From Streptomyces sp. B3I8 (lineage in GTDB: Bacteria; Actinomycetota; Actinomycetes; Streptomycetales; Streptomycetaceae): a stretch of 64,000 nucleotides of DNA. A model generated the notes under the pieces. That model was given only the letters and a program-made list of their open reading frames with translations. It had not been told where the DNA came from and did no database searches. The stretch is taken from positions 2,183,501 through 2,247,500 of the forward strand of contig NZ_JAUSYN010000002.1 in assembly GCF_030816915.1 (NCBI RefSeq), given 5' to 3'. Shown in pieces: positions 9,201 to 15,557 of the stretch; positions within the stretch are counted from its first letter, which is position 1, and the number at the start of each line of letters is the position of its first letter. A program made the translations under genes and the position numbers.

Positions 9201-10808
9201 CACCGCGCGGGCGGCGGGCACGGCGGTGAGCAGCCGCCACACGTCGGCCGGCCCCTGCCGGGCGAGCACGTCGGCCCCCCAGACGACGGCGGCGTCCCCG
9301 TCGGTGAGGGCGACGGCCACGTCCCCGCCGAGCAGCCCTTCCAGGACGTCGTCGCGTACGTCGCCGAGGGCGGCGGTGTCACCGGCGGTGGCGGGTGTAC
9401 GGCCGGGCACGGCGGGTTCCGCCGCCGCGGCCGGCACCCGGGCCACCGTCACCACCGTGCCTCCGTGACGTTCCCGCTGCCGGGCGACCACCTCCGCCAA
9501 CGGGCGTTCCGGGTCCGCCACGTGGTCGGCGAGGCCGGTGAAGTCGGCGAGCGCGGGATGGTCGACGACCACGACGCGCAGTCCGGCCCGGCGGGCCGCC
9601 TCCAGGATCTCCTCCGCCCACGGATCGGCGCCCCCGGACGGCGCGAGCAGTGCGCTGGGGTGCAGGACGAGCGTGTCGGCGGTCTCCAGCTGGGCGAGCC
9701 GCTCGGTGTCGCGGACGAGCACGCCCGCGCGGGACAGGGCGGCGGCGAGGACGGCGTGGAAGGCGGCGGGCCCGTAGCGGGCGGCCTTCGGGGAGCCGGC
9801 GAGCACCGCCTCGGCCGCCTCGCCGAGGTCGTGCTTGACCAGCAGGGTCGCGGCGGCGCCCACCATGCTTCCGGTGGCGGCCGCGGCGGCGTACTCCTGC
9901 GCCGGGGAGGTGCGCAGCGGCGGGCGCGGGTACCGGCCGGCGGGCACGCCGGTCCGGTCGGGCCTGCACACCTCGTCGTGCACGGCGTCGAAGGCGGCGG
10001 CGCGTGCCACGGTCTCCCCCACCTGGCAGGCGCGCAGGGCCCCGTCGAGCGCGAGCGCGGTCGGGGTGCGGCCGGCACCGTGGACGGCGGCGTTGGCGAC
10101 GGCCAGGGCCAGGTCCATGCGCGAGCGGCCGATGCGGGCGCGCAGCAGGCCGCGGAACCGGGGGTTCTCGCGCAGCAGCGTCGTGACGGCGGTGACCGCC
10201 CGCGGGGACACCGGCAGTCGCAGGGCCGAGCCGGCGAAGGCCACGGCGATGCCGCCCACGTCGGCGACGAGGGCCGCGGCGGCGGTGCGGACGCCGGCGG
10301 GGTCGCCCGGGTGGGCGAACTCCTCCACCCGCTCGTCGCTCTCCCCCAGTCCGTGCCGGGCGGCGAGGGCGGACGCGTGGTCCAGGACGCGGTCCATCGC
10401 GGTGTCCTCGGTGGCGGCGACCACCAGCCGGGACAGCCCGCCGTCCCAGTAGGCGAACGCCACGTCCGGGTGGTCGGCGAGGGCGGCGGCGACCCGGCGC
10501 GCGCGGTGTTCCGTACCGCCCGCGACGCCGCCCTCCGCGCGCAGCGCCAGGTGGGCCCGGGTGCCGGACCGCCAGGGGCGCGGCCGGCCCGGCAGGGCGT
10601 CGCGGACCACCCGGCCCACCCGGGCCGCGCCGTCCGCGCCACGGACGCCCGCCCGCGCGGTGCCCGCCGCCGCGCCGACGACCGCGCCGACCGCCGGTGC
10701 GGCGGACCGGGCGAGCAACCGGGGCCCGGCGAGGGCGAGTTCGGCGGCGGTGGCCGTCGGACGGGTCAGGAGTGCCGATGTCGATGCCAATGCCGCTGCC
10801 GGTGCCAT
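6294..10808 (-). CDS. Very large cation-transporting P-type ATPase (CtpI-like)
   Basis: 1504 residues, far longer than the usual 650-950 of P-type pumps and close in size to mycobacterial CtpI. The first about 600 residues are Ala/Arg-rich with only scattered hydrophobic segments. Core motifs: ALTGESLPVDK (actuator, near 780), VAAVPEGLPLVATVA (membrane helix), DKTGTLTEN with the phosphorylated Asp (near 940), VKGAPE (nucleotide domain), MLTGDHPGTA and MVGDGANDAAAIRAADIG (near 1219). Specificity is not readable; a PEGLP-type helix argues for a P2A/P3-like rather than CPx heavy-metal pump. The start at 10808 follows the upstream gene by 16 bases; the longer upstream frame overlaps that gene. 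A 3 x 18-bp repeat interrupts the nucleotide domain. Confidence 0.88.
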   Translation of the reverse strand: MAPAAALASTSALLTRPTATAAELALAGPRLLARSAAPAVGAVVGAAAGTARAGVRGADGAARVGRVVRDALPGRPRPWRSGTRAHLALRAEGGVAGGTEHRARRVAAALADHPDVAFAYWDGGLSRLVVAATEDTAMDRVLDHASALAARHGLGESDERVEEFAHPGDPAGVRTAAAALVADVGGIAVAFAGSALRLPVSPRAVTAVTTLLRENPRFRGLLRARIGRSRMDLALAVANAAVHGAGRTPTALALDGALRACQVGETVARAAAFDAVHDEVCRPDRTGVPAGRYPRPPLRTSPAQEYAAAAATGSMVGAAATLLVKHDLGEAAEAVLAGSPKAARYGPAAFHAVLAAALSRAGVLVRDTERLAQLETADTLVLHPSALLAPSGGADPWAEEILEAARRAGLRVVVVDHPALADFTGLADHVADPERPLAEVVARQRERHGGTVVTVARVPAAAAEPAVPGRTPATAGDTAALGDVRDDVLEGLLGGDVAVALTDGDAAVVWGADVLARQGPADVWRLLTAVPAARAVGRRSQTLARSGAVLSGLLVAVGESRRGRPSPWPGLRHAPVDAAAAVALYTGARAALGVAVARAPHPRPRVAWHALKPGDVRRRLYEEPEVRPGAVERATLRARALGDRTGKVRVLAPARWTWQLGRAVRGELDDPLTPVLAVGSAASAILGSAVDALLVLGALDLNALVGGVQRLRAERALSGLLDEQKRKARVSTGDDGPAAEPRTVDAAGLHPGDVIALKADDVVPADARLLWEDGLEVDESALTGESLPVDKQTAPTPRAAVADRSCMVFEGTTVVAGQARAVVVDTGDHTESARAVHLAARTPPAAGVQARLQELTRKALPLTMAGGAAVTGLALLRGTPLRRAVGGGVAVAVAAVPEGLPLVATVAQLAAARRLSRRGVLVRAPRTLEALGRMDTVCFDKTGTLTENRLRLVRLTDADGTVHRPDDVVETEAGMETLRAAARACPRANGDSARVDHATDEAVLDAARPDPGWRQEEYLPFEAARGYAAAVGREAGGGRGAGGGRGAGGGRVLVVKGAPETVLPAVRGRTEHATETAHALADDGLRVLAVAHRPLADGESAADVLERPLGELEFIGLLALADTPRESSTALVRGLREAGVRPVMLTGDHPGTARAIAAELGWPEDTTVVTGDELAAADRSARARMLRDVGVVARVAPEQKLQVIESLRDAGRVVAMVGDGANDAAAIRAADIGVGISARGSAAARNAADLVLTDDDMTVLVEAVTEGRALWRSVADAIAILIGGNAGEVSFGILGTLLSGSAPLSTRQMLLVNLFTDLFPAMAVAVTPKEQIPQESPEEQVPVEQALDEQARADDPDTAPEPAEPLVTALLGEPLLRQIRHRAATTCLGATAAWLAGRFTPGTARRSTTMALCGVVGTQLAQTLTDRRDSPLVRVTVFGSAAALVALVQTPGLSQLFGCTPLGPVAWAGVAAALVLAVVAHRRLPGLERAVLAFAGRHGMPGTA
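7657..7710 (-). repeat. 3 x 18-bp tandem repeat inside the P-type ATPase
   Basis: Units at 7657-7674, 7675-7692 and 7693-7710; the first two are identical and the third differs by one base. They encode repeated six-residue GAGGGR-type units just before VLVVKGAPE in the nucleotide-binding domain. In-frame gain or loss of units would change a loop length by six residues without shifting the frame. Confidence 0.9.
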
Positions 10809-10824
10809 GTCGCCGCCGTCCCGC

Positions 10825-11484
10825 TCAGCCGGTGCTGCGGTCGCGCACGGCGGTGGCCCGGGCCGCCGCCTTCGCCGCCTTCGCGGCCTTCGCGGCCTTC
10901 GCCGTGTTCGCAGTCCGTACCGTCTTCGCGGCCCGTGCCGTCCTCGTCGCCTTCGCCGACTCCGCCGACCGGGAAGCGGCCCCGCCACCGGTCTCCTTGG
11001 CACCGACGGCCGCCTTGCTCCTCCTGACCGTCGGGGAGGCCACGCCCTTCGTCGCCGCCTTCGTGGTGGCCCGGCCCGCGCGCGCCGCCGTACCGCCCGC
11101 GGCGACCGCCTTGCCCTTCGGCGCGGGCGAGGCACGGCGTGCCCTGGACACGGCGGCGGGCGACGCGGGGGTGGTGACCGTCGCGGTGTGCGCGGCGTGC
11201 CCGTCGTGGGAGGCGTCCTCCGCACGGTCCCGGGGGCGCGGCTGGGTGAGCCAGGCGACGGCCGCCCCCGTGACGGCGACGGGCCACTCGACGACGCCCG
11301 CGAGGCCGAGCACCCCCGCCCCGGTGTACACGACGAACCGCCGTCCGCGCGGCGACACGGCGCCGACCCTGTCCAGCGCGTCCCCGGCGGCCCGGGTCAC
11401 GGCCCCGCCACCGGGCACCTTCCGCAGCACCGAGGCGGCGGTGCGCAGCGGCAGGAGCAGACTCGACGACTTGACCTCGGCCAT
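10825..11484 (-). CDS. Membrane protein with histone H1-like Ala/Lys-rich tail
   Basis: 219 residues of unknown function. The N-terminal third (MAEVKSSSLLLPLRTAASVL, then a hydrophobic segment around residues 50-80, with VVYTGAGVLGLAGVVEWPVA) looks membrane-associated. From about residue 95 the protein is a low-complexity basic tail built of Ala, Lys, Arg, Thr and Gly, ending in repeated KAAKAAKAAKAA units like eukaryotic H1 tails or bacterial DNA-binding tails. It lies 16 bases ahead of the giant P-type ATPase on the same strand, so the two are probably cotranscribed. The tail could contact nucleic acid or acidic lipid. No enzymatic motif is visible. Confidence 0.7.
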   Translation of the reverse strand: MAEVKSSSLLLPLRTAASVLRKVPGGGAVTRAAGDALDRVGAVSPRGRRFVVYTGAGVLGLAGVVEWPVAVTGAAVAWLTQPRPRDRAEDASHDGHAAHTATVTTPASPAAVSRARRASPAPKGKAVAAGGTAARAGRATTKAATKGVASPTVRRSKAAVGAKETGGGAASRSAESAKATRTARAAKTVRTANTAKAAKAAKAAKAAARATAVRDRSTG

Positions 11485-11605
11485 GATTCACCTCGCGTAC
11501 GCGACAAAATCGTGTGAACCTGGCGAGTGCCCTCATACCGGGCGGCAAACCGGGCCGTTCGGGTGAACGCCGCCCTCTGCCCCCGGCCCGCTCTCCTGGG
11601 CCAGG

Positions 11606-12052
11606 TCAGTGACCGGGCAGGGCGAACCCGAGCGCGGTCAGCGCGTCCTCGGCGGCCAGCCGGTCCTGCTCGTGGCTGCCGCCGGAGACGCCCAGCCCGC
11701 CGACGCACCGCCCGTCCTCGAGCAGCGGGTAGCCGCCGCCGACGGCCATCAGGCGGGGGTGGCCGCCCAGGGGCGCGACCTTCGGGTCGGCGAGGTACTC
11801 GTTCCACGTGTGGGTGGGGAGCTGGAAGGAGGCCGCGGTCCAGGCCTTGTCGAGGGCGACCTCGGCGGTCAGGAAGGGCGCGCCGTCGGGCCGGTCGAAC
11901 GCCTTGAGGTGTCCTCCCTGGTCGGTGACGGCGACGGCCGCGGCGAAGCCGATCCGGGCGGCGGCGGCGTGGACCGCCGCGATGAGCGCGCCGGCGGCTG
12001 CCTGGGTGACGGACGGGGTCGGGGCCGACTTCTGGAGGGTGTCGGTGGTCAT
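11606..12052 (-). CDS. GlcG/HbpS-like heme-binding family protein
   Basis: 148 residues. The family is small and mostly beta-alpha, with members that bind heme or act in glycolate and corrinoid operons (GlcG, HbpS, PduO C-terminal domain). Typical motifs: AVTDQGGHLKAFDRPDGAP, ALDKAWTAASF, PRLMAVGGGYPLLEDGRCVGGLGVSGG and HEQDRLAAEDAL. There is no signal peptide, unlike secreted HbpS. The start ATG at 12052 has an AGAGGAAC ribosome site. It is the last gene of a same-strand run with an oxidoreductase and a NIPSNAP protein. Confidence 0.82.
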   Translation of the reverse strand: MTTDTLQKSAPTPSVTQAAAGALIAAVHAAAARIGFAAAVAVTDQGGHLKAFDRPDGAPFLTAEVALDKAWTAASFQLPTHTWNEYLADPKVAPLGGHPRLMAVGGGYPLLEDGRCVGGLGVSGGSHEQDRLAAEDALTALGFALPGH

Positions 12053-12124
12053 GAGGGTTCCTCTGTCGCTGTTCCGGGTGCGGGGCTGTGTGGGGCGGGG
12101 CGAGGACTGCTCGGTCCGGGGCGA

Positions 12125-12138
12125 GGACCACGTGGTCC
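12125..12138. promoter_or_regulatory. Perfect 14-bp palindrome upstream of the GlcG-like gene
   Basis: GGACCACGTGGTCC is fully self-complementary and centred about 80 bases before the ATG at 12052, just past the 3' end of the NIPSNAP gene. The spacing fits an operator or a processing hairpin in the operon. No consensus I know of matches with certainty. Confidence 0.4.
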
Positions 12139-12147
12139 GGGGCCGCG

Positions 12148-12468
12148 TCATCGCAGGGGCGAGGCGGGGGTGGGGGACACGCGGGTGACGACCGACTTCT
12201 CGGGGATCAGCAGGCCGTACACGACCGGACCGATCTCGTTCTTCCACCGGTCGTTCTCGTAGACGGCCTCGTAGAGGGCCTTGCTCTGGGCCTCGTCCTC
12301 GAAGCGGCGGATCCAGATGTAGCCGTCCTCGTCCTCGTCGTCGACGAAGGAGGCCGTCACGTCCATGCCGAGCGAGGTCTGGAACGGGATGACCACGTCC
12401 TCCATGTACCGCACCCATTCGTCACGGCGTCCGGGGTGGGCCTGGTAGCGGCGGATCTCGTAGTACAT
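12148..12468 (-). CDS. NIPSNAP family protein
   Basis: 106 residues beginning MYYEIRRYQAHPGRRDEWVRYME and containing a central VTASFVDDEDEDGYIWIRRFED and KALYEAVYENDRW. This is the compact ferredoxin-like dimeric alpha-beta barrel of NIPSNAP proteins, whose bacterial function is mostly unknown. The start ATG has GGAG 9 nt upstream. It lies between the oxidoreductase gene (38-base gap) and the GlcG-like gene on the same strand, which suggests a shared catabolic or stress role. Confidence 0.85.
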   Translation of the reverse strand: MYYEIRRYQAHPGRRDEWVRYMEDVVIPFQTSLGMDVTASFVDDEDEDGYIWIRRFEDEAQSKALYEAVYENDRWKNEIGPVVYGLLIPEKSVVTRVSPTPASPLR

Positions 12469-12506
12469 GTCGTTGCTCCGTTGTCGGTGGGAAAGGGCTG
12501 GGGGCG

Positions 12507-13475
12507 TCAGTCCGTGACGGTCAGGACGAGCTTGCCGCGCGTGCGGCCCTCCTCACCGCGGGCGTGGGCCTCCGCGGCCCGCTCCAGCGGGAAGGTGCCC
12601 GCCACCTCGACGGAGACCTCGCCGGCGTCGATCAGCCCCGCGATCATGGTCAGCGCCGGGCCGTCCGGCTCGACCAGGTACCCGGTGACCCGCGCACCGG
12701 CCGCCTCGGCGGCCGCGGCCAGCTCCGGGGAGACACCGCCCGGGACGGACACCAGCAGTCCGCCGGGGCGCAGGACCTTCAGCGAGCGGGTGCTCGTGCT
12801 GTCGTGCGCGTCGCCCACCAGGTCGATGACGACGTCGACGTCGGAGACGGCCTCCTCGAAGCGGGTGGTGGTGTAGTCGACGGTCTCCTCGGCGCCGAGT
12901 TCCTTGAGCCAGGTGTGGCGGCCGGCACTCGCGGTGGCGATCACGTGCGCGCCGAGGTGCCGGGCGAACTGCACCGCGAAGTGGCCCACCCCACCGGCAG
13001 CGGCCGTGATCAGCACGCGCTGGCCGGGCTGCACGTGGACGGTGTCGACCACGATCTGCCAGGCGGTCAGCGCCGCCAGCGGCACGGCGGCCGCGTGCAC
13101 GTGGTCGAGGGTGGCCGGCTTGCGGGCCCACTGCCGGGCGGGCGCGGTCACGTACTCGGCGTAGGCGCTCGCGGCACGCGGGAACCACGGCATGCCGTAC
13201 ACCTCGTCGCCGGGCGCGAGGGTGGTGACGCCGAAGCCGACCTTCTCGACGACGCCGGAGACGTCCCAGCCCAGGATCAGCGGGAACTTCTGCAGCCCCG
13301 CCATGCCCTGGCCCTCACGGGTCTTCCAGTCCACCGGGTTGACGCCGGCGGCGTGCACCCGCACCAGCACCTCGGTGGGCAGCGGCTCGGGGCGCGCGAC
13401 CTCCTCGACGGTCAGCACCTCCTGTCCGCCGAACTCCTTGAGGGTGACGGCCCGCATGACGTTGTCGCTGCTCAT
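12507..13475 (-). CDS. NADP-dependent zinc-less alcohol dehydrogenase / quinone oxidoreductase
   Basis: 322 residues of the medium-chain dehydrogenase/reductase family. Seen: an N-terminal GroES-like domain (MRAVTLKEFGGQEVLTVEEV, VHAAGVNPVDWKTREG), ILGWDVSGVVEKVG, PLAALTAWQ, and the Rossmann nucleotide loop VLITAAAGGVGHFAVQFARHLGA. The zinc-ligand cysteines of classical alcohol dehydrogenases are absent, pointing to a quinone-oxidoreductase-type enzyme reducing enones or quinones. The ATG at 13475 with GAGGAC 4 nt upstream is chosen over the far longer open frame that crosses the divergent promoter region. It probably heads an operon with the NIPSNAP and GlcG-like genes and faces the GlxA-type regulator. 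Confidence 0.88.
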   Translation of the reverse strand: MSSDNVMRAVTLKEFGGQEVLTVEEVARPEPLPTEVLVRVHAAGVNPVDWKTREGQGMAGLQKFPLILGWDVSGVVEKVGFGVTTLAPGDEVYGMPWFPRAASAYAEYVTAPARQWARKPATLDHVHAAAVPLAALTAWQIVVDTVHVQPGQRVLITAAAGGVGHFAVQFARHLGAHVIATASAGRHTWLKELGAEETVDYTTTRFEEAVSDVDVVIDLVGDAHDSTSTRSLKVLRPGGLLVSVPGGVSPELAAAAEAAGARVTGYLVEPDGPALTMIAGLIDAGEVSVEVAGTFPLERAAEAHARGEEGRTRGKLVLTVTD

Positions 13476-13554
13476 GATGTCCTCGCTCCGTGCTGTGCAC
13501 TCCGCGCGCCGCGCACTGGGTTCCGCGCGCCCCGCGCTGTACGTCCGACGTTCA

Positions 13555-13585
13555 CTTCTTGCCGGGACCGTGTCCCGGCAAGAAG
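13555..13585. promoter_or_regulatory. 31-bp perfect inverted repeat in divergent promoter region
   Basis: Arms CTTCTTGCCGGGAC and GTCCCGGCAAGAAG (14 bp each, no mismatch) flank a CGT spacer. It lies between the divergent oxidoreductase and AraC-type regulator genes, about 50 bases above the regulator's predicted -10 element (TAGCAT, 13638-13643). The position suits an operator for the adjacent regulator better than a terminator, since no gene ends here. Confidence 0.6.
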
Positions 13586-13650
13586 AGAGTGCCCGGCGGC
13601 CGCAGAGGCAAGTGAGTGGCCGGAAGGCCACCTGTAGTAGCATTCCGGCC

Positions 13651-14631
13651 ATGCCGCATCGAGTCGTCGTCCTCGCCCTCGACGGAGTCCTCCCGCTGGA
13701 CCTGGGCATCCCCGCCCGGGTGTTCAACGAGGCCTGCACGCCGGACGGGACCCGTCTGTACTCCGTCACGACCTGCTCCCTGGGCGGCCGGCCGGTCCGT
13801 ACGCACGAGGACTACCGGATCGTCGTCGATCACGACGAGTCGGCGCTGGAGACCGCGGACACCGTCGTCCTCGCCACGCAGGAGCCCGGCCGGGAGCTGC
13901 TGTCGACCGGCACGCTCCCTGCCGACGTCGCCGCGGCCCTCGGCCGCATCGGGCCGCGGACCCGCATCGTCAGCCTGTGCACCTCGGCCTTCCTGCTCGC
14001 GGCGGCCGGACTGCTGGACGGCAGACGGGCGACCACCCACTGGGCGCTGTGCGACGCGCTGGCGCGGCTCTTCCCCCGGGTGGAGGTCGACCCGGAGGTG
14101 CTGTTCGTCGACAACGGACGCGTCCTGACGTCCGCCGGCGGGGCGGCGGGCATCGACCTGTGCCTGCACCTGGTCCGGCTGGACCACGGGGCGGCGGTGG
14201 CCTCGGCCGCCGCGCGGCGCTGCGTGGTGGCGCCGTGGCGCGAGGGCGGGCAGGCGCAGTTCATCGAGCACCCGGTCCCGCAGGACACCGACCGCTCCAC
14301 GTCGGCGACCCGGCAGTGGGCGCTGGACCGGCTGGAGGAGCCGCTCACGCTGGAGGACATGGCACGGCACGCGCACATGAGTGTGCGCACGTTCACCCGG
14401 AAGTTCCGGGGCGAGGTGGGCAGCAGCCCGCTGAAGTGGCTGGCGCAGCGGCGCCTCGCGCACGCGCGGCTGCTGCTGGAGTCCACCGACCTGCCCGTCG
14501 CACGGATCGCCACCGCCTGCGGCTTCGGCAACCCCGTCGCCCTGCGCCAGCAGTTCCACGCGCACGTGGGCCTGTCGCCGCTGGCCTACCGCCGCGCCCA
14601 CAGCGCCCCGGAGCCGGCGGCCGCGCGGTGA
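13651..14631 (+). CDS. GlxA-type AraC-family transcriptional regulator with DJ-1/PfpI domain
   Basis: 326 residues. Residues 1-190 form a DJ-1/PfpI-like domain (VVVLALDGVLPLDLGIPARVF, then VSLCTSAFLLAAAGLLDGRRATTHW, including the nucleophile-elbow cysteine seen in this group, and TSAGGAAGIDLCLHLV). Residues 215-320 form an AraC DNA-binding domain with two helix-turn-helix units (LTLEDMARHAHMSVRTFTRKF and PVARIATACGFGNPVALRQQF). It acts as a DNA-binding regulator, probably of the divergent oxidoreductase operon. TAGCAT stands 7 nt before the ATG, predicting a leaderless mRNA; no ribosome site is visible, and a small inverted repeat (13616-13631) lies just upstream. Confidence 0.9.
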   Translation: MPHRVVVLALDGVLPLDLGIPARVFNEACTPDGTRLYSVTTCSLGGRPVRTHEDYRIVVDHDESALETADTVVLATQEPGRELLSTGTLPADVAAALGRIGPRTRIVSLCTSAFLLAAAGLLDGRRATTHWALCDALARLFPRVEVDPEVLFVDNGRVLTSAGGAAGIDLCLHLVRLDHGAAVASAAARRCVVAPWREGGQAQFIEHPVPQDTDRSTSATRQWALDRLEEPLTLEDMARHAHMSVRTFTRKFRGEVGSSPLKWLAQRRLAHARLLLESTDLPVARIATACGFGNPVALRQQFHAHVGLSPLAYRRAHSAPEPAAAR

Positions 14632-14682
14632 CCGCGCCTTCCCGCGCGCCGATCGCCGGTCCCCGCGCGTACCGTCTCCCGC

Positions 14683-14932
14683 ATGGCACCGGCCAGCGAC
14701 GTCCTCACCGCCGACCGCGTCCTCGACGCCACCGAGAAGGTGCTGCGCCGGGCACGGCCCGGCCAAGGCGACCGTGACGGACGTGGCGCGGGCGCTCGGC
14801 GTCCTCACCGGACAGCTCACCGAGACCGTCCGGGCCCGGGTGTCCTACGGCAGCTTCCGGCAGTCCCCCGGACCGGAGGCCACCGCCGCGGCCCTCCTCG
14901 ACCTGCTGATGACGGGGCTACGGGCGCACTGA
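14683..14932 (+). pseudogene. TetR-family regulator remnant: frameshift plus internal deletion
   Basis: The start MAPASDVLTADRVLDATEKVLRR is a TetR N-terminal helix and is preceded by a TACCGT hexamer 7 nt before ATG 14683. Near 14750 the reading frame must shift by one to continue as HGPAKATVTDVARALGV, the helix-turn-helix approach. The expected recognition helix (SHGSVYRHF-like) is missing: the frame jumps directly to LTGQLTETVRARVSYGSFRQ and ends with LLDLLMTGLRAH, a typical TetR C-terminus. I infer one frameshift and loss of about 100 codons. The product cannot bind DNA as a normal TetR protein. It may once have regulated the neighbouring genes. Confidence 0.75.
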
Positions 14933-14997
14933 GGGGGCCGTCGGGCAACGCCCCCCAGCCCAGGTGCACCCCTCAGATGCACCCCCTCAGGCATGTG

Positions 14998-15465
14998 TCA
15001 GGCGACGCAGAACTCGTTGCCCTCGGGGTCGCGCATCACCCACCAGTGGCCGGCCGGGCCCCGGTCGACCTCCTCGACCCGCCGCGCGCCCAGCGACTCC
15101 AGTCGGGCGACGGTCCGCTCCCGGCCCTCCTCCCCCGCGTGCACGTCGAGGTGCAGCCGGTTCTTCACCGTCTTCGGCTCCGGCACGTCCTGGAACAGGA
15201 TGCGCCGGCCCGTGCCGATGCCGGTGGTCTCGTCGTAGGGGTCGTCGGGGTGCCGGATCGCGGCGAGGCCGCGGAAGACGCGGCGCCCGTCGTGCTCCGC
15301 CGTCGCCGCCTGCGGCAGCCGTCCGGCCGCCAGGAGCCGTTCGATCAGGGCGCTGTTGTCCTCGACGGTGTATCCCAGCGCGGCGGCCCAGAAGTCCGCG
15401 AGCGCGGGGGCGTCGGCGGTGTCGACGACGAGCTTGACGTGCAGGGCTTCGGAGTGCGCAGTCAT
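14998..15465 (-). CDS. VOC (glyoxalase/bleomycin-resistance) superfamily protein
   Basis: 155 residues made of two VOC half-modules: EALHVKLVVDTADAPALADFWAAALGY at the N-terminus, and later KTVKNRLHLDVHAGE and HWWVMRDPEGNEFCV. The His in LHLDV and Glu in GNEFCV are positions that often carry the metal. The family includes dioxygenases, lyases and antibiotic-binding proteins, and the substrate here is unknown. The ATG at 15465 is chosen from the motif start; the longer frame upstream runs inside the antisense of the MFS gene. It lies downstream of the MFS gene on the same strand with a 92-base gap. Confidence 0.85.
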   Translation of the reverse strand: MTAHSEALHVKLVVDTADAPALADFWAAALGYTVEDNSALIERLLAAGRLPQAATAEHDGRRVFRGLAAIRHPDDPYDETTGIGTGRRILFQDVPEPKTVKNRLHLDVHAGEEGRERTVARLESLGARRVEEVDRGPAGHWWVMRDPEGNEFCVA

Positions 15466-15557
15466 GGGATCGCTTCTACGGGGCGGGAGGGCACCCTGTC
15501 CAGCGTCACCGCCCCCGCCGCCCCCGCCGCCCCCACCCGCCCCGTCCTCAGCCGACC

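Noticed and set aside
5784..11027. A 1747-codon plus-strand open frame
   Set aside because: It runs antisense to the P-type ATPase and inside dusB, with Gly/Arg/Pro-rich composition and no family motif. Long antisense frames are normal in this GC content.
6294..11225. Longer N-terminus for the P-type ATPase
   Set aside because: The extra 139 residues are Arg/Pro-rich and overlap the upstream membrane protein gene; ATG 10808 fits the gene order.
12469..12506. A possible terminator between the oxidoreductase and NIPSNAP genes
   Set aside because: The gap is only 38 bases and shows no stem of useful length.
13192..13650. Longer N-terminus for the GlxA-type regulator
   Set aside because: It would overlap the divergent oxidoreductase gene and cross the 31-bp operator; ATG 13651 begins the family domain and has a -10 seven bases upstream.
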